DNA from: Clostridium aquiflavi
GTDB lineage: Bacteria; Bacillota; Clostridia; Clostridiales; Clostridiaceae
Direction of reading: 5' to 3'
DNA length: 64,000 nucleotides
Assembly (NCBI RefSeq): GCF_031344075.1
Contig: NZ_JAVJAN010000007.1
Coordinates: forward strand, 1-64,000
Below are positions 17,609-24,585 of the stretch, piece by piece. Each line of letters opens with the position of its first letter. Positions within the stretch are counted from its first letter, which is position 1. The notes beneath the pieces were generated by a model. It was given only the letters and a program-made list of their open reading frames with translations, ran no database searches and had not been told where the DNA came from. The translations under genes were made by a program, and so were the position numbers.

Positions 17609-19933
17609 CTGAAAACACAATATGAGAACTTGCCTCAGATGCTTAAAGATAATCCTCAGTTTTGCTGTTGGAAATATGAAGAGCGAAGTGGCAGAAAAAC
17701 CAAAGTTCCCTATAACCCAGTAACAAGAAAAAGGGCAAAAGCAGATCAGCGGAGTACATTTTTAGATTTTAGTTCGGCAGCAGCTGCTATAAGTGATTAT
17801 GACGGTATCGGATTTTTGGTAGGTAATGACATCTGTGTTATCGACTTAGATGATTGCTTTGACAGTGGTGATAAGCTTAAGCCTATTGCCCAAATTGTTG
17901 TAGATGTTTTTAGTGGTTGCTATATGGAACACAGTCCATCTGGGAAAGGGTTGCATATTTTCTTTAAGGCCACTGGCTATGACTTTGACAAAACAAAATA
18001 CTATATCAACAACAGAAAGCTGGGAGTTGAGGTCTATGTGGCTAGAGCAACAAACCGCTTTGTTACCGTAACAGGCAATGTATTTGTAGATGGTGATATA
18101 CCGGAGAAATCGAATGAGCTTCAGATGATACTAGACAAGTATATGCTACGTCCTACCCCTGTGAAGCAACTACTGGATACAGAAAGCCAATCCTATCTGT
18201 CCGACAAGTCTGTTATTGAGAAAGCATTAAAATCGGCAAACGGAGAAAGGTTCAAAGCGTTATGGCAAGGGGATACATCAGGCTATGCTTCTGCCAGTGA
18301 AGCTGATTTAGCACTTTGCGGTATGCTGGCATTTTGGTGTGGCAGGGATATTGAGCAGATGGACAGACTTTTCCGGCAGAGCGGCCTAATGCGAGATAAA
18401 TGGAATAGACCGCAGTCTGGCAGTACTTATGGAATGATAACCATAGAAAAAGCTATCGCAAATGCTACTGAAATATATAAACCAGGTGGTATACATTCAT
18501 CAGCTACAGAAGATTTTGGTGAATGTTCCCTTGCTGATTTTAAGCCTGAGAGTAACGATCGCTACCCTTGGACGGATATTGGGGCAAGCAGGCTGTTTGC
18601 TGATTATTATAAATCTTATGCTCGCTTTGTTCCCGAAAGGAAGATGTGGTTTTGCTACGAGAATGGTATTTGGATTCCTGATGTCGGTAATCTAAAAGTA
18701 ATGGAAATGTGTAAATCATTGGCTAACCAACTACTAACCTATGCTTTGACTATTCAGGATGAACATCAAAGAAAGGCATACATTGACTATTGCCGAAAGT
18801 GGCAGTCAAGAAGATACAGGGAAACGGTGCTTAAGGATGCACAGAGTGTATATCCCATATCAATGGCTGAATTCGACCAAGACCCGCAGGTTCTCAACTG
18901 TGCCAATGGAACATTGTTTCTAACATCCATGGATTTTCATCCCCACAACAGCGAGGACAAACTCACAAAGATATCTGGTGTTAAATATGACCCGGAAGCA
19001 AAAAGTGAGCGATGGGATAGATTTATTCATGAGATTATGAGCGGAGATGAGGAAAAGGCAAAATTCCTCCAAAAAGCCTTTGGTTACAGTATCAGCGGAG
19101 ACACTCGGTATGAATGCCTGTTTGTTCTCTATGGTGCTACAACTCGAAACGGAAAAGGTACGCTATGCGAGAGCATTCTTAAGGTATTAGGCAGTTATGG
19201 CTGTACCGCAAGGCCAGAGACTATCAGTCTGAAAAAGAACAATAACAGTTCAAGTCCAAGTGAAGATATTGCCCGGCTTGCAGGAGTACGCTATGTAAAT
19301 ATCTCCGAGCCTAGCAGAGGACTTGTCCTAAATGCTGCACAGGTAAAAAGCATGACGGGTGGTGACACCATCAACGCAAGGTTTCTACATGAGAATTCTT
19401 TTGACTTTTCGCCAAAGTTTAAGCTGTATATCAACACCAATTATCTGCCCGTTATTACGGATATGACGCTGTTTTCCAGTGGCAGAGTGGTTATTATCCC
19501 TTTTGAACGACACTTTGATGAAAGCGAGCAGGATAAAAACCTAAAACGTGAATTCGCCAAACCGAAGAATCAGAGTGCTATCCTCAACTGGCTAATTGAA
19601 GGCTATCAGTTGTTAAAAAAGGAAGGCTTGACTTTACCTGATTCCGTTAAGACAGCAACGGAGGCTTATAAACGTGACAGCGATAAAATAGCATTATTTT
19701 TCGAGGACACCTTGGAGGAAAGTCCTAACAGTGAGGTGCGGACATCCGAAGTGTATGCCCGGTATCAGCGTTGGTGCAGTGCCAATGGATGTTATTCGGA
19801 GAATGCAAGAAACTTCAAACAAGCCTTAACAGCTATCGCTCGTGTAGAACGGAAACGACCACGTTCTGGTGGTGGAATGACCACAATGCTTATCGGATAT
19901 AAGCTGACAGAAGAAGAATTTTTTCTTATTTAA
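17609..19933 (+). CDS. phage/plasmid primase-helicase, P4 family (D5/VapE type)
   Basis: Replication protein of satellites and plasmids. The N-terminal prim-pol part has CVIDLDD (about 76-82) and HSPSGKGLHI (about 108-117); the C-terminal SF3 helicase has Walker A-type GATTRNGKGT (about 509-518) and the D5_N and P4-type extensions. The start is uncertain: an ideal AAGGAGG (17594-17600) lies 8 bases before a CTG at 17609 (giving KTQYENLPQM), while the TTG at 17630 has no binding site. I chose CTG; the length is then 774 residues. The gene faces the capsid and recombinase genes. Confidence 0.9.
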   Translation: MKTQYENLPQMLKDNPQFCCWKYEERSGRKTKVPYNPVTRKRAKADQRSTFLDFSSAAAAISDYDGIGFLVGNDICVIDLDDCFDSGDKLKPIAQIVVDVFSGCYMEHSPSGKGLHIFFKATGYDFDKTKYYINNRKLGVEVYVARATNRFVTVTGNVFVDGDIPEKSNELQMILDKYMLRPTPVKQLLDTESQSYLSDKSVIEKALKSANGERFKALWQGDTSGYASASEADLALCGMLAFWCGRDIEQMDRLFRQSGLMRDKWNRPQSGSTYGMITIEKAIANATEIYKPGGIHSSATEDFGECSLADFKPESNDRYPWTDIGASRLFADYYKSYARFVPERKMWFCYENGIWIPDVGNLKVMEMCKSLANQLLTYALTIQDEHQRKAYIDYCRKWQSRRYRETVLKDAQSVYPISMAEFDQDPQVLNCANGTLFLTSMDFHPHNSEDKLTKISGVKYDPEAKSERWDRFIHEIMSGDEEKAKFLQKAFGYSISGDTRYECLFVLYGATTRNGKGTLCESILKVLGSYGCTARPETISLKKNNNSSSPSEDIARLAGVRYVNISEPSRGLVLNAAQVKSMTGGDTINARFLHENSFDFSPKFKLYINTNYLPVITDMTLFSSGRVVIIPFERHFDESEQDKNLKREFAKPKNQSAILNWLIEGYQLLKKEGLTLPDSVKTATEAYKRDSDKIALFFEDTLEESPNSEVRTSEVYARYQRWCSANGCYSENARNFKQALTAIARVERKRPRSGGGMTTMLIGYKLTEEEFFLI

Positions 19934-19940
19934 ACACAGT

Positions 19941-20026
19941 GTAGCAGCTTGTAGCAAGAAAAACAGGTTATATAAAAAATCGCTCTCGTATAGAGAGTTT
20001 AGTTTTTATCTGCTACATCTTGCTAC
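19941..20026. repeat. paired GTAGCA iterons after the primase, candidate origin
   Basis: GTAGCA occurs at 19941 and 19951, and its complement TGCTAC at 20011 and 20021, each pair exactly 10 bases (one helical turn) apart and the pairs in inverted orientation. Between them is a hairpin CTCTC-GTATA-GAGAG (19983-19997) followed by a T-rich stretch, which could also end the primase transcript. Placement beside a P4-type primase is like the iteron origin of P4. Origin function is inference. Confidence 0.5.
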
Positions 20027-20040
20027 AAAGCTTAAAAACA

Positions 20041-20204
20041 CTAAAACACTGGATACAACTCCATGTGTTAATACCCGCCCCTAGGGGAGGTCAAATCTCC
20101 ACACCTTTTCATCTGGACAACGGGCGTGGGGCAACGCGTAAAAAAACGCGGTTTCAAACGGGGTATATACCCCACATTTAATTAAATTTAGGAGGTAAAC
20201 AATT
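20041..20204 (+). promoter_or_regulatory. GC-rich hairpin leader before the capsid gene
   Basis: Contains palindromes CCCCTAGGGG (about 20081-20090) and GGGGTATATACCCC (20160-20173, perfect), plus an ACGCG repeat pair. The last hairpin ends about 15 bases before the ribosome binding site TTAGGAGG of the capsid gene. It could be a terminator, an attenuator or a translation control site. No clear sigma-A promoter stands out. Confidence 0.45.
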
Positions 20205-21104
20205 ATGGCAACATCAACAACTTATAATAGAGCGTTTTGGAATGTTATGAAAGGAAAAGAAGAAAATAATCAAAATCTAAGCGAGGGCTTTGATAATGTA
20301 GGAGCCTATGTCGCACCAGATGAGTTCAGAGAAGGCTTTAACACTGCTCTATCCAAGGAGAATATATTCCGCAGATTTGCTACTGTTATCAATCTATCTT
20401 CTGCAGAAGGTAAAATTCAAGCGGTATCCTCAACGGGTACAGCAGATTGGGTTGAAGACGGAGATCCAATCCCTGAAAGTGCCGATACATTTACACAGTT
20501 TCTGGTGAAATCATACAAGCTGGCAGCTCTTGTCAAGCTAAACCGCTCATTCGTCACCGATATGAACTTTAATCTTGAAAAATATCTGATGGGTGATTTT
20601 GCGAAGCGTTTTGGCAAGGCCGAGGAAAATGCATTGCTTAATGGAAATGGCACAACACAGCCAACAGGTATACTTACGGCAGACGCAGATGTAACTACAG
20701 CAGATAGTGCTACTATCTCTTTTGACGAGATTATCTCGCTGTACTTTTCATTAAAAGATGAATACCGCAGTAACGCTGTGTTTATCATGCACGATAATAC
20801 TGCCATGCTTCTTAGAACCCTTAAAGATACAAGCGGCAGTTATCTGTGGAATTCTTCGGATAACACCATCTTCGGAAAGCCTGTAGTTACCTCTCCATAT
20901 ATGCCTACAGTATCAGCAGGAGCAAAAAGCATTGTATTTGGAGATTTATCATACTACTGGCTGATTGAACGTCAACCAATAACGATAAAAAAATTAAGTG
21001 AGTTATATGCATTGCAGGGGCAAATCGGATTTTCTGCTTACGAGAGATTGGATGGGAAGTTGATTCAACCGGATGCTCTGAAAATATTACAAATAAAAGC
21101 TTAA
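20205..21104 (+). CDS. HK97-type phage major capsid protein lacking the delta domain
   Basis: The 299-residue protein matches the mature part of HK97-fold capsid proteins: VGAYVAPDEFREGF, FRRFATVINLSSAEGKI, GTADWVEDGDPIPESADTF, YKLAALVKLNRSFVTD and NGNGTTQPTGILT are typical. Most relatives carry about 100 extra N-terminal residues (scaffolding delta domain) that a prohead protease removes; here the gene starts, with its own TTAGGAGG site, about where the mature protein would begin. No protease, portal, terminase or tail gene is nearby. It could build small shells, co-opt a helper, or be a remnant. Confidence 0.88.
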   Translation: MATSTTYNRAFWNVMKGKEENNQNLSEGFDNVGAYVAPDEFREGFNTALSKENIFRRFATVINLSSAEGKIQAVSSTGTADWVEDGDPIPESADTFTQFLVKSYKLAALVKLNRSFVTDMNFNLEKYLMGDFAKRFGKAEENALLNGNGTTQPTGILTADADVTTADSATISFDEIISLYFSLKDEYRSNAVFIMHDNTAMLLRTLKDTSGSYLWNSSDNTIFGKPVVTSPYMPTVSAGAKSIVFGDLSYYWLIERQPITIKKLSELYALQGQIGFSAYERLDGKLIQPDALKILQIKA

Positions 21105-21179
21105 ATAATGGATTAGGCACTGAGTCATCAATTCGGCTCAGTGCCAGTTCCATCAAAACATCGGACAGGAGGTCACGAT

Positions 21180-21383
21180 ATGGAAAATCAAAGTAACAGC
21201 CGCACAACCAAATCCGATATCGGAGGTACGGTCTATGTGGTGGAATCACGAGTAAGTGATTCAGCAAAGGAAAGTGCATATTCCAAGCTGAAACGACTGA
21301 TTACAGTCAACGCAAAAAACCTTTCAAAGTTATCTGATAGTTCATATAAACCCACGGAAATCAACTCGACTTCTTCAAGGTAG
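21180..21383 (+). CDS. TnpW-like transposon-encoded small protein
   Basis: A 67-residue protein with IGGTVYVVESRVSDSAKESAYSKLKRLI, the pattern of the TnpW family (GGTTY-V-x-SETAKET...L-RLI), found next to large serine recombinases in Tn4451-like elements. The function is not established. The ATG at 21180 follows GGACAGGAGG; it precedes the recombinase by 57 bases. Confidence 0.75.
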   Translation: MENQSNSRTTKSDIGGTVYVVESRVSDSAKESAYSKLKRLITVNAKNLSKLSDSSYKPTEINSTSSR

Positions 21384-21440
21384 TACGGTAATATACATAG
21401 TGCTAAACCGCTTGAAGACTGTCGGAAATGGAGGATAAAA

Positions 21441-23093
21441 ATGAATAGACAGTCAACATTTAGCACTATACGTAAATCAACATTAGCATTTGAAGAAGCA
21501 AAAATTACTGCTCTTTACTGCAGGCTTTCACGTGATGATGAGCTTGCAGGGGACAGCAACAGTATAGTAAACCAGAAGGCAATTCTAAAGAAATATGCTG
21601 AGGACAACGGTTTTCGTAACATCGAATTTTATGTGGATGATGGGGTCAGCGGTACAACTTTTGATAGACCAGACTTTAACCGCATGATTGCAGATGTAGA
21701 GTCCGGTAGAATCGGAACGATTATCATCAAGGATATGTCCCGCTTCGGCAGGGATTACCTTAAGGTAGGTTATTATACCGAGATTATGTTTCCTGAAGCA
21801 GATGTACGATTCATTGCTATTAACAACGGTATTGATAGTGCAAACCAAGCAGACAGTGACTTTACACCGTTTCTTAACATTATTAATGAATGGTACGCTA
21901 AGGATACTAGCAAGAAAATCCGTGCTGTGTTCAAATCCAAAGGACAATCCGGTAAGCCACTCTGCACCAATCCACCTTACGGTTATATTAAAGACCCTGA
22001 AGATAAGTTGCACTGGATTATAGATGAGAAAGCCGCCGAGGTGGTCAGAGATATTTTCCGACTGTGCATGGCTGGCTTTGGACCCACACAGATAGCAAAG
22101 CAACTTGAAAAGCGATGCATTGATACACCTACGGTTCATCTTCGCAAAATGGGTATTAACACTCCAGCAAGACCACCTGAAAACCCATATGCTTGGTCGG
22201 CTCGTACCGTAGCAGATATTCTGGCTAAAATGGAATATCTAGGTCACACGGTAAATTTCAAGACTTCTAAAAAGTCATATAAGAGCAAAGTCAAGATATT
22301 GAATAATCCAGAAGATTGGCTGGTTTTCAAAAATACCCATGAAGCAATTATTGATGAGGGCACTTGGGAAACAGTGCAGAAAATCAGAGATGGCAAGCGA
22401 AGACCATCACGATTAGGTGAAATGGGAATGCTCTCTGGCATGATGTTTTGTGCCGACTGTGGAGCAAAGCTGTATCAGGTTAGAGGCAAGGGATGGACAC
22501 ACGATAAGGAATACTTCGTTTGTGCTACTTACCGCAAGAAAAAGGGTATGTGCAGTTCACATCAGATACGCAATGTTGTAGTGGAACAGCTTTTGCTAGA
22601 AGACTTAAGACGTGTAACCTCCTTAGCTAAAGACCATGAACAGGAATTCATCCGTATAGTTATGAATAATTCAGAAAAGGAACTTGCCAAAGAACTTCGC
22701 CAAAGTCAAAAGGAGTATGAACAAGCACAGACTCGTATTGCTGACATAGATAAAATCATTCGAAAGCTATATGAAGACAATGTGATGGGCAAAATTCCCG
22801 AAGAGCGTTTTTACAAGATGTCAGCTGAATATGAAGCCGAGCAGAAGGCACTGGAGGAAAGGATAACCAAATTAAAGCATACCATTGATACAGCAAATGA
22901 ACAGTCCCTCAATACCGACCGCTTTTTAGCACTAGTTAAAAAGTACACAGAAATTACAGAATTGGATGCAGAGATTATCCGAGAGTTCATTGACAAAATT
23001 ATAGTATTTAAGGCTGAAAAAGTAGATGGCCGCAGAACCCAGCGGATTCAAATTTTCTATAACTGCATTGGCGCTATCGACTTACCAAACTAA
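21441..23093 (+). CDS. large serine recombinase (TnpX/TndX type)
   Basis: Integrates and excises the element. Order of parts: resolvase domain with catalytic S30 in CRLSRDDE and the RFGRDYLKVG helix; recombinase domain about 185-300; zinc ribbon with C337, C340, C361 and C371; a coiled coil about 395-480; and a C-terminal DUF4368-like part (ITELDAEIIREFIDKIIVF). At 550 residues it is intact. Family members Tn4451 TnpX and Tn5397 TndX cut at a GA dinucleotide, which agrees with the ends proposed here. Confidence 0.95.
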   Translation: MNRQSTFSTIRKSTLAFEEAKITALYCRLSRDDELAGDSNSIVNQKAILKKYAEDNGFRNIEFYVDDGVSGTTFDRPDFNRMIADVESGRIGTIIIKDMSRFGRDYLKVGYYTEIMFPEADVRFIAINNGIDSANQADSDFTPFLNIINEWYAKDTSKKIRAVFKSKGQSGKPLCTNPPYGYIKDPEDKLHWIIDEKAAEVVRDIFRLCMAGFGPTQIAKQLEKRCIDTPTVHLRKMGINTPARPPENPYAWSARTVADILAKMEYLGHTVNFKTSKKSYKSKVKILNNPEDWLVFKNTHEAIIDEGTWETVQKIRDGKRRPSRLGEMGMLSGMMFCADCGAKLYQVRGKGWTHDKEYFVCATYRKKKGMCSSHQIRNVVVEQLLLEDLRRVTSLAKDHEQEFIRIVMNNSEKELAKELRQSQKEYEQAQTRIADIDKIIRKLYEDNVMGKIPEERFYKMSAEYEAEQKALEERITKLKHTIDTANEQSLNTDRFLALVKKYTEITELDAEIIREFIDKIIVFKAEKVDGRRTQRIQIFYNCIGAIDLPN

Positions 23094-23102
23094 ACGAAAA
23101 AA

Positions 23103-23139
23103 CGGCATAGCCGAATATCAACGACTATGCCGAATTTTT
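23103..23139 (+). terminator. bidirectional terminator after the recombinase
   Basis: Arms CGGCATAG (23103-23110) and CTATGCCG (23125-23132) followed by TTTTT; on the minus strand the hairpin is followed by TTTTTT. It ends recombinase transcription and could also stop transcripts entering from the riboswitch side. Confidence 0.88.
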
Positions 23140-23149
23140 CAGGAATTAT

Positions 23150-23168
23150 AAATCCCTATCTGACCGCT
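23150..23168 (-). repeat. right terminal inverted repeat of the element
   Basis: Reads AGCGGTCAGATAGGGATTT on the minus strand and matches 9777-9795 with about three or four mismatches. It lies five bases inside the proposed crossover GA at 23174-23175. Confidence 0.6.
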
Positions 23169-23175
23169 CCTAAGA

Positions 23176-23267
23176 GTAGTTACATAATGAAATTAATTAT
23201 ATATAAAAAAACATATTAATTAAATTAATTGCTTTTACATAGAATTAATTAAAACAAAAAGTATATT
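23176..23267 (-). promoter_or_regulatory. 5' half of the riboswitch expression platform, cut by the element
   Basis: This 92-base stretch downstream of the aptamer ends on the minus strand with GTAACTACTC, the 5' arm of a terminator. The matching arm GGGTGGTT with its T run is at 9757-9768, on the other side of the element. A second, AT-only stem (AATTAATT repeats) with TTTTTTT at about 23207-23213 could be another weak terminator. Confidence 0.65.
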
Positions 23268-23352
23268 ATACCCTTCGGCAACTGGCTGGCATAGATTGCT
23301 CCTTAGCCCCTATAGCTTTGCGTCACTAACTTTAATTAGTTTTGCCTATTCA
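23268..23352 (-). ncRNA. c-di-GMP-I (GEMM-I) riboswitch aptamer
   Basis: On the minus strand the conserved elements occur in order: AATAGGCAAAAC, a P2-type stem ACTAAT/GTTAGT with a TAAA loop, GTGACGCAAAGC, TATAGGGGCTAAGG, a variable stem, and ATGCCAGCCAGTTGCCGAAGG. These are the class I c-di-GMP aptamer hallmarks, and the aptamer looks intact. In Clostridioides difficile a riboswitch of this class lies in the flgB leader and turns flagellar transcription off at high c-di-GMP. Here it points towards flgB but is separated from it by the mobile element. Confidence 0.93.
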
Positions 23353-23375
23353 ATTGTATTACATATTACAACTAT

Positions 23376-23404
23376 ATTATAACCTATTTTCCATGATTTT
23401 TCAA
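23376..23404 (-). promoter_or_regulatory. sigma-A promoter of the riboswitch transcript
   Basis: On the minus strand TTGAAA (23399-23404) and TATAAT (23376-23381) are separated by exactly 17 bases, about 25 bases upstream of the aptamer. This is a near-consensus vegetative promoter. Confidence 0.85.
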
Positions 23405-23478
23405 AATAAAACAAAATTTTTTTAAAAATTTTTTAATAAAATTTCCAACAATATATTTTGCTTTTTAATTATATAAAT

Positions 23479-23537
23479 AAAAACGCCTTACTTAATATAA
23501 AAATCAATATAAAATCAAATTTATTATTAAGTAAAGC
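23479..23537 (-). terminator. terminator of the minor flagellin gene
   Basis: Arms TATTAAGTAAAGC (23525-23537) and GCCTTACTTAATA (23485-23497) form a 13-bp stem with one mismatch and a long AT-rich loop; on the minus strand GTTTTTAT follows. It lies 20 bases after the flagellin-like gene and insulates the riboswitch promoter. Confidence 0.75.
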
Positions 23538-23556
23538 ATATAAATATAATATTTAT

Positions 23557-24411
23557 TTATCTAATATTTTTTAAAACATTCAATGCATCTTGTGGGAAAT
23601 TATTACTTTGAGCAATTAAAGAAATAGATGATTGTATTAATATTTGACTTTCTGAAAACTTAAGCATCTCAAATGCAATATCCGCATCTGCAATATTACT
23701 TTGAGATTTTTCTAATGACATACTATTTTCAGATATAGCATCTCCCGTCCCCTCAAGTCTTAATTGTATTGCTCCGTACTTGCTCCTAGCACTAGATACA
23801 GATTGTATAGCTGTATCTATTATATCTAAAGAATTACCTATATTATCTTTATTTGTTACATCTAAAAGTTTTTTACCAGTATCATCTTTGAATCCTAACC
23901 CTTCAGCTGTAAGATTAAACTTAGGTAGAACTGTAAGTTCATCTTGTAAACTTCCTATCATAGAAGTTACTGCTCCATCTTTAATAGTAGCCTTATCTTC
24001 ATTTATAAGTTTAACACCATTAAACTCTGTATTTTTAGCCATATAATCTAAATGATTTGTCAACTGATCAATTTCCTTTTGAATTACTTCTCTGTCTTTA
24101 GAAGTTAATGTTCCGCCTCCTGCTTGAACTGTTAACTCTTTAACTCTGCATAAACTGTCATTCATTTCTTGCATAGCACCATCAAAAGTTTGAATCATAG
24201 AGTTAGTATCTTCAATATTCCTTTTTGCTGCTGCATTACTTAAAACTTGTATCTTAAGCATTTGGCTTTGAGTTATCTTATTAGGATTATCCTTAGCTGA
24301 ATTAAGCTTAAGACCAGAACTTATATTGTTAACAGCAGAAGAATTATTTGTAAGTTGCTTTTTATAGTTATTATATATATTTGCAGAAAACATATTATGA
24401 CTTAATCTCAT
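23557..24411 (-). CDS. minor flagellin or flagellin-like protein
   Basis: Secreted filament-type protein of 284 residues. The N-terminal helical domain (NNISSGLKLNSAKDNPNKI, MIQTFDGAMQEMND) and C-terminal domain (SSARSKYGAIQLRLE, SQSNIADADIAFEMLKFSES, ending DALNVLKNIR) are flagellin-like, but several consensus residues of the main flagellin are changed (for example SAKDNPNK instead of RAGDDAAG, and SLIAQSNNF near the C-terminus). The central domain is short. It has its own sigma-28 promoter. It may be a minor filament subunit or junction protein. Confidence 0.85.
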   Translation of the reverse strand: MRLSHNMFSANIYNNYKKQLTNNSSAVNNISSGLKLNSAKDNPNKITQSQMLKIQVLSNAAAKRNIEDTNSMIQTFDGAMQEMNDSLCRVKELTVQAGGGTLTSKDREVIQKEIDQLTNHLDYMAKNTEFNGVKLINEDKATIKDGAVTSMIGSLQDELTVLPKFNLTAEGLGFKDDTGKKLLDVTNKDNIGNSLDIIDTAIQSVSSARSKYGAIQLRLEGTGDAISENSMSLEKSQSNIADADIAFEMLKFSESQILIQSSISLIAQSNNFPQDALNVLKNIR

Positions 24412-24447
24412 TTAATCACCACCATTTTTTATTTTAACAATATTTAG

Positions 24448-24474
24448 TTATCGGTTTTTATCATAAAAACTTTA
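24448..24474 (-). promoter_or_regulatory. sigma-28 (SigD) promoter of the minor flagellin
   Basis: TAAAGTTT (24467-24474), 11 bases, then ACCGATAA (24448-24455) on the minus strand: 15 of 16 positions match the TAAAGTTT-N11-GCCGATAA consensus. Confidence 0.92.
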
Positions 24475-24509
24475 TGTTTTAAATTTACATTTGCATCTAT
24501 CTGGAAATA

Positions 24510-24525
24510 TTTACACCCCAGGGGT
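24510..24525. repeat. TTTACACCCCAGGGGT palindromic motif, copy 1
   Basis: Contains the perfect palindrome ACCCC-A-GGGGT. An identical 16-base copy occurs at 61973-61988. Both copies lie 5 to 10 bases beyond the T run of a minus-strand terminator and about 100-165 bases before the next gene. Could be an operator or part of an extended terminator. Confidence 0.6.
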
Positions 24526-24532
24526 GATTTAT

Positions 24533-24568
24533 AAAAAACAGATAAGATTTTTATTTTTATCTCATCTG
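24533..24568 (-). terminator. terminator of the glycosylation operon
   Basis: Arms CAGATAAGAT (24539-24548) and ATCTCATCTG (24559-24568) form a stem with one mismatch; on the minus strand TTTTTT follows. It lies directly after pseG. Confidence 0.8.
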
Positions 24569-24585
24569 CCATTTATATTTAAACC

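Larger units (their letters stand above)
9777..23175. mobile_element. 13.4 kb serine-recombinase element with defence cargo and lone capsid gene
   Basis: The segment has higher G+C and different codon use from its flanks. It carries xre, hsdM, hsdS, hsdR, a membrane protein and a TIR protein on the minus strand, and a primase, capsid, TnpW-like protein and large serine recombinase on the plus strand. The recombinase is at one end, as usual. The ends are placed at GA dinucleotides (9775-9776 and 23174-23175), because joining the flanks there restores a terminator hairpin in the flgB leader. Near the ends are 19-base imperfect inverted repeats (about 15-16 of 19 identical): 9777-9795 and 23150-23168. 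The absence of portal, terminase and tail genes argues against an intact prophage. Confidence 0.8.

Noticed and set aside
21585..22139. 184-codon open frame antisense to the recombinase
   Set aside because: Shadow of a strongly coding gene on the other strand, with no binding site and low-complexity translation.
9777..23175. Intact prophage
   Set aside because: Only a capsid gene is present; terminase, portal, tail and lysis genes are missing.
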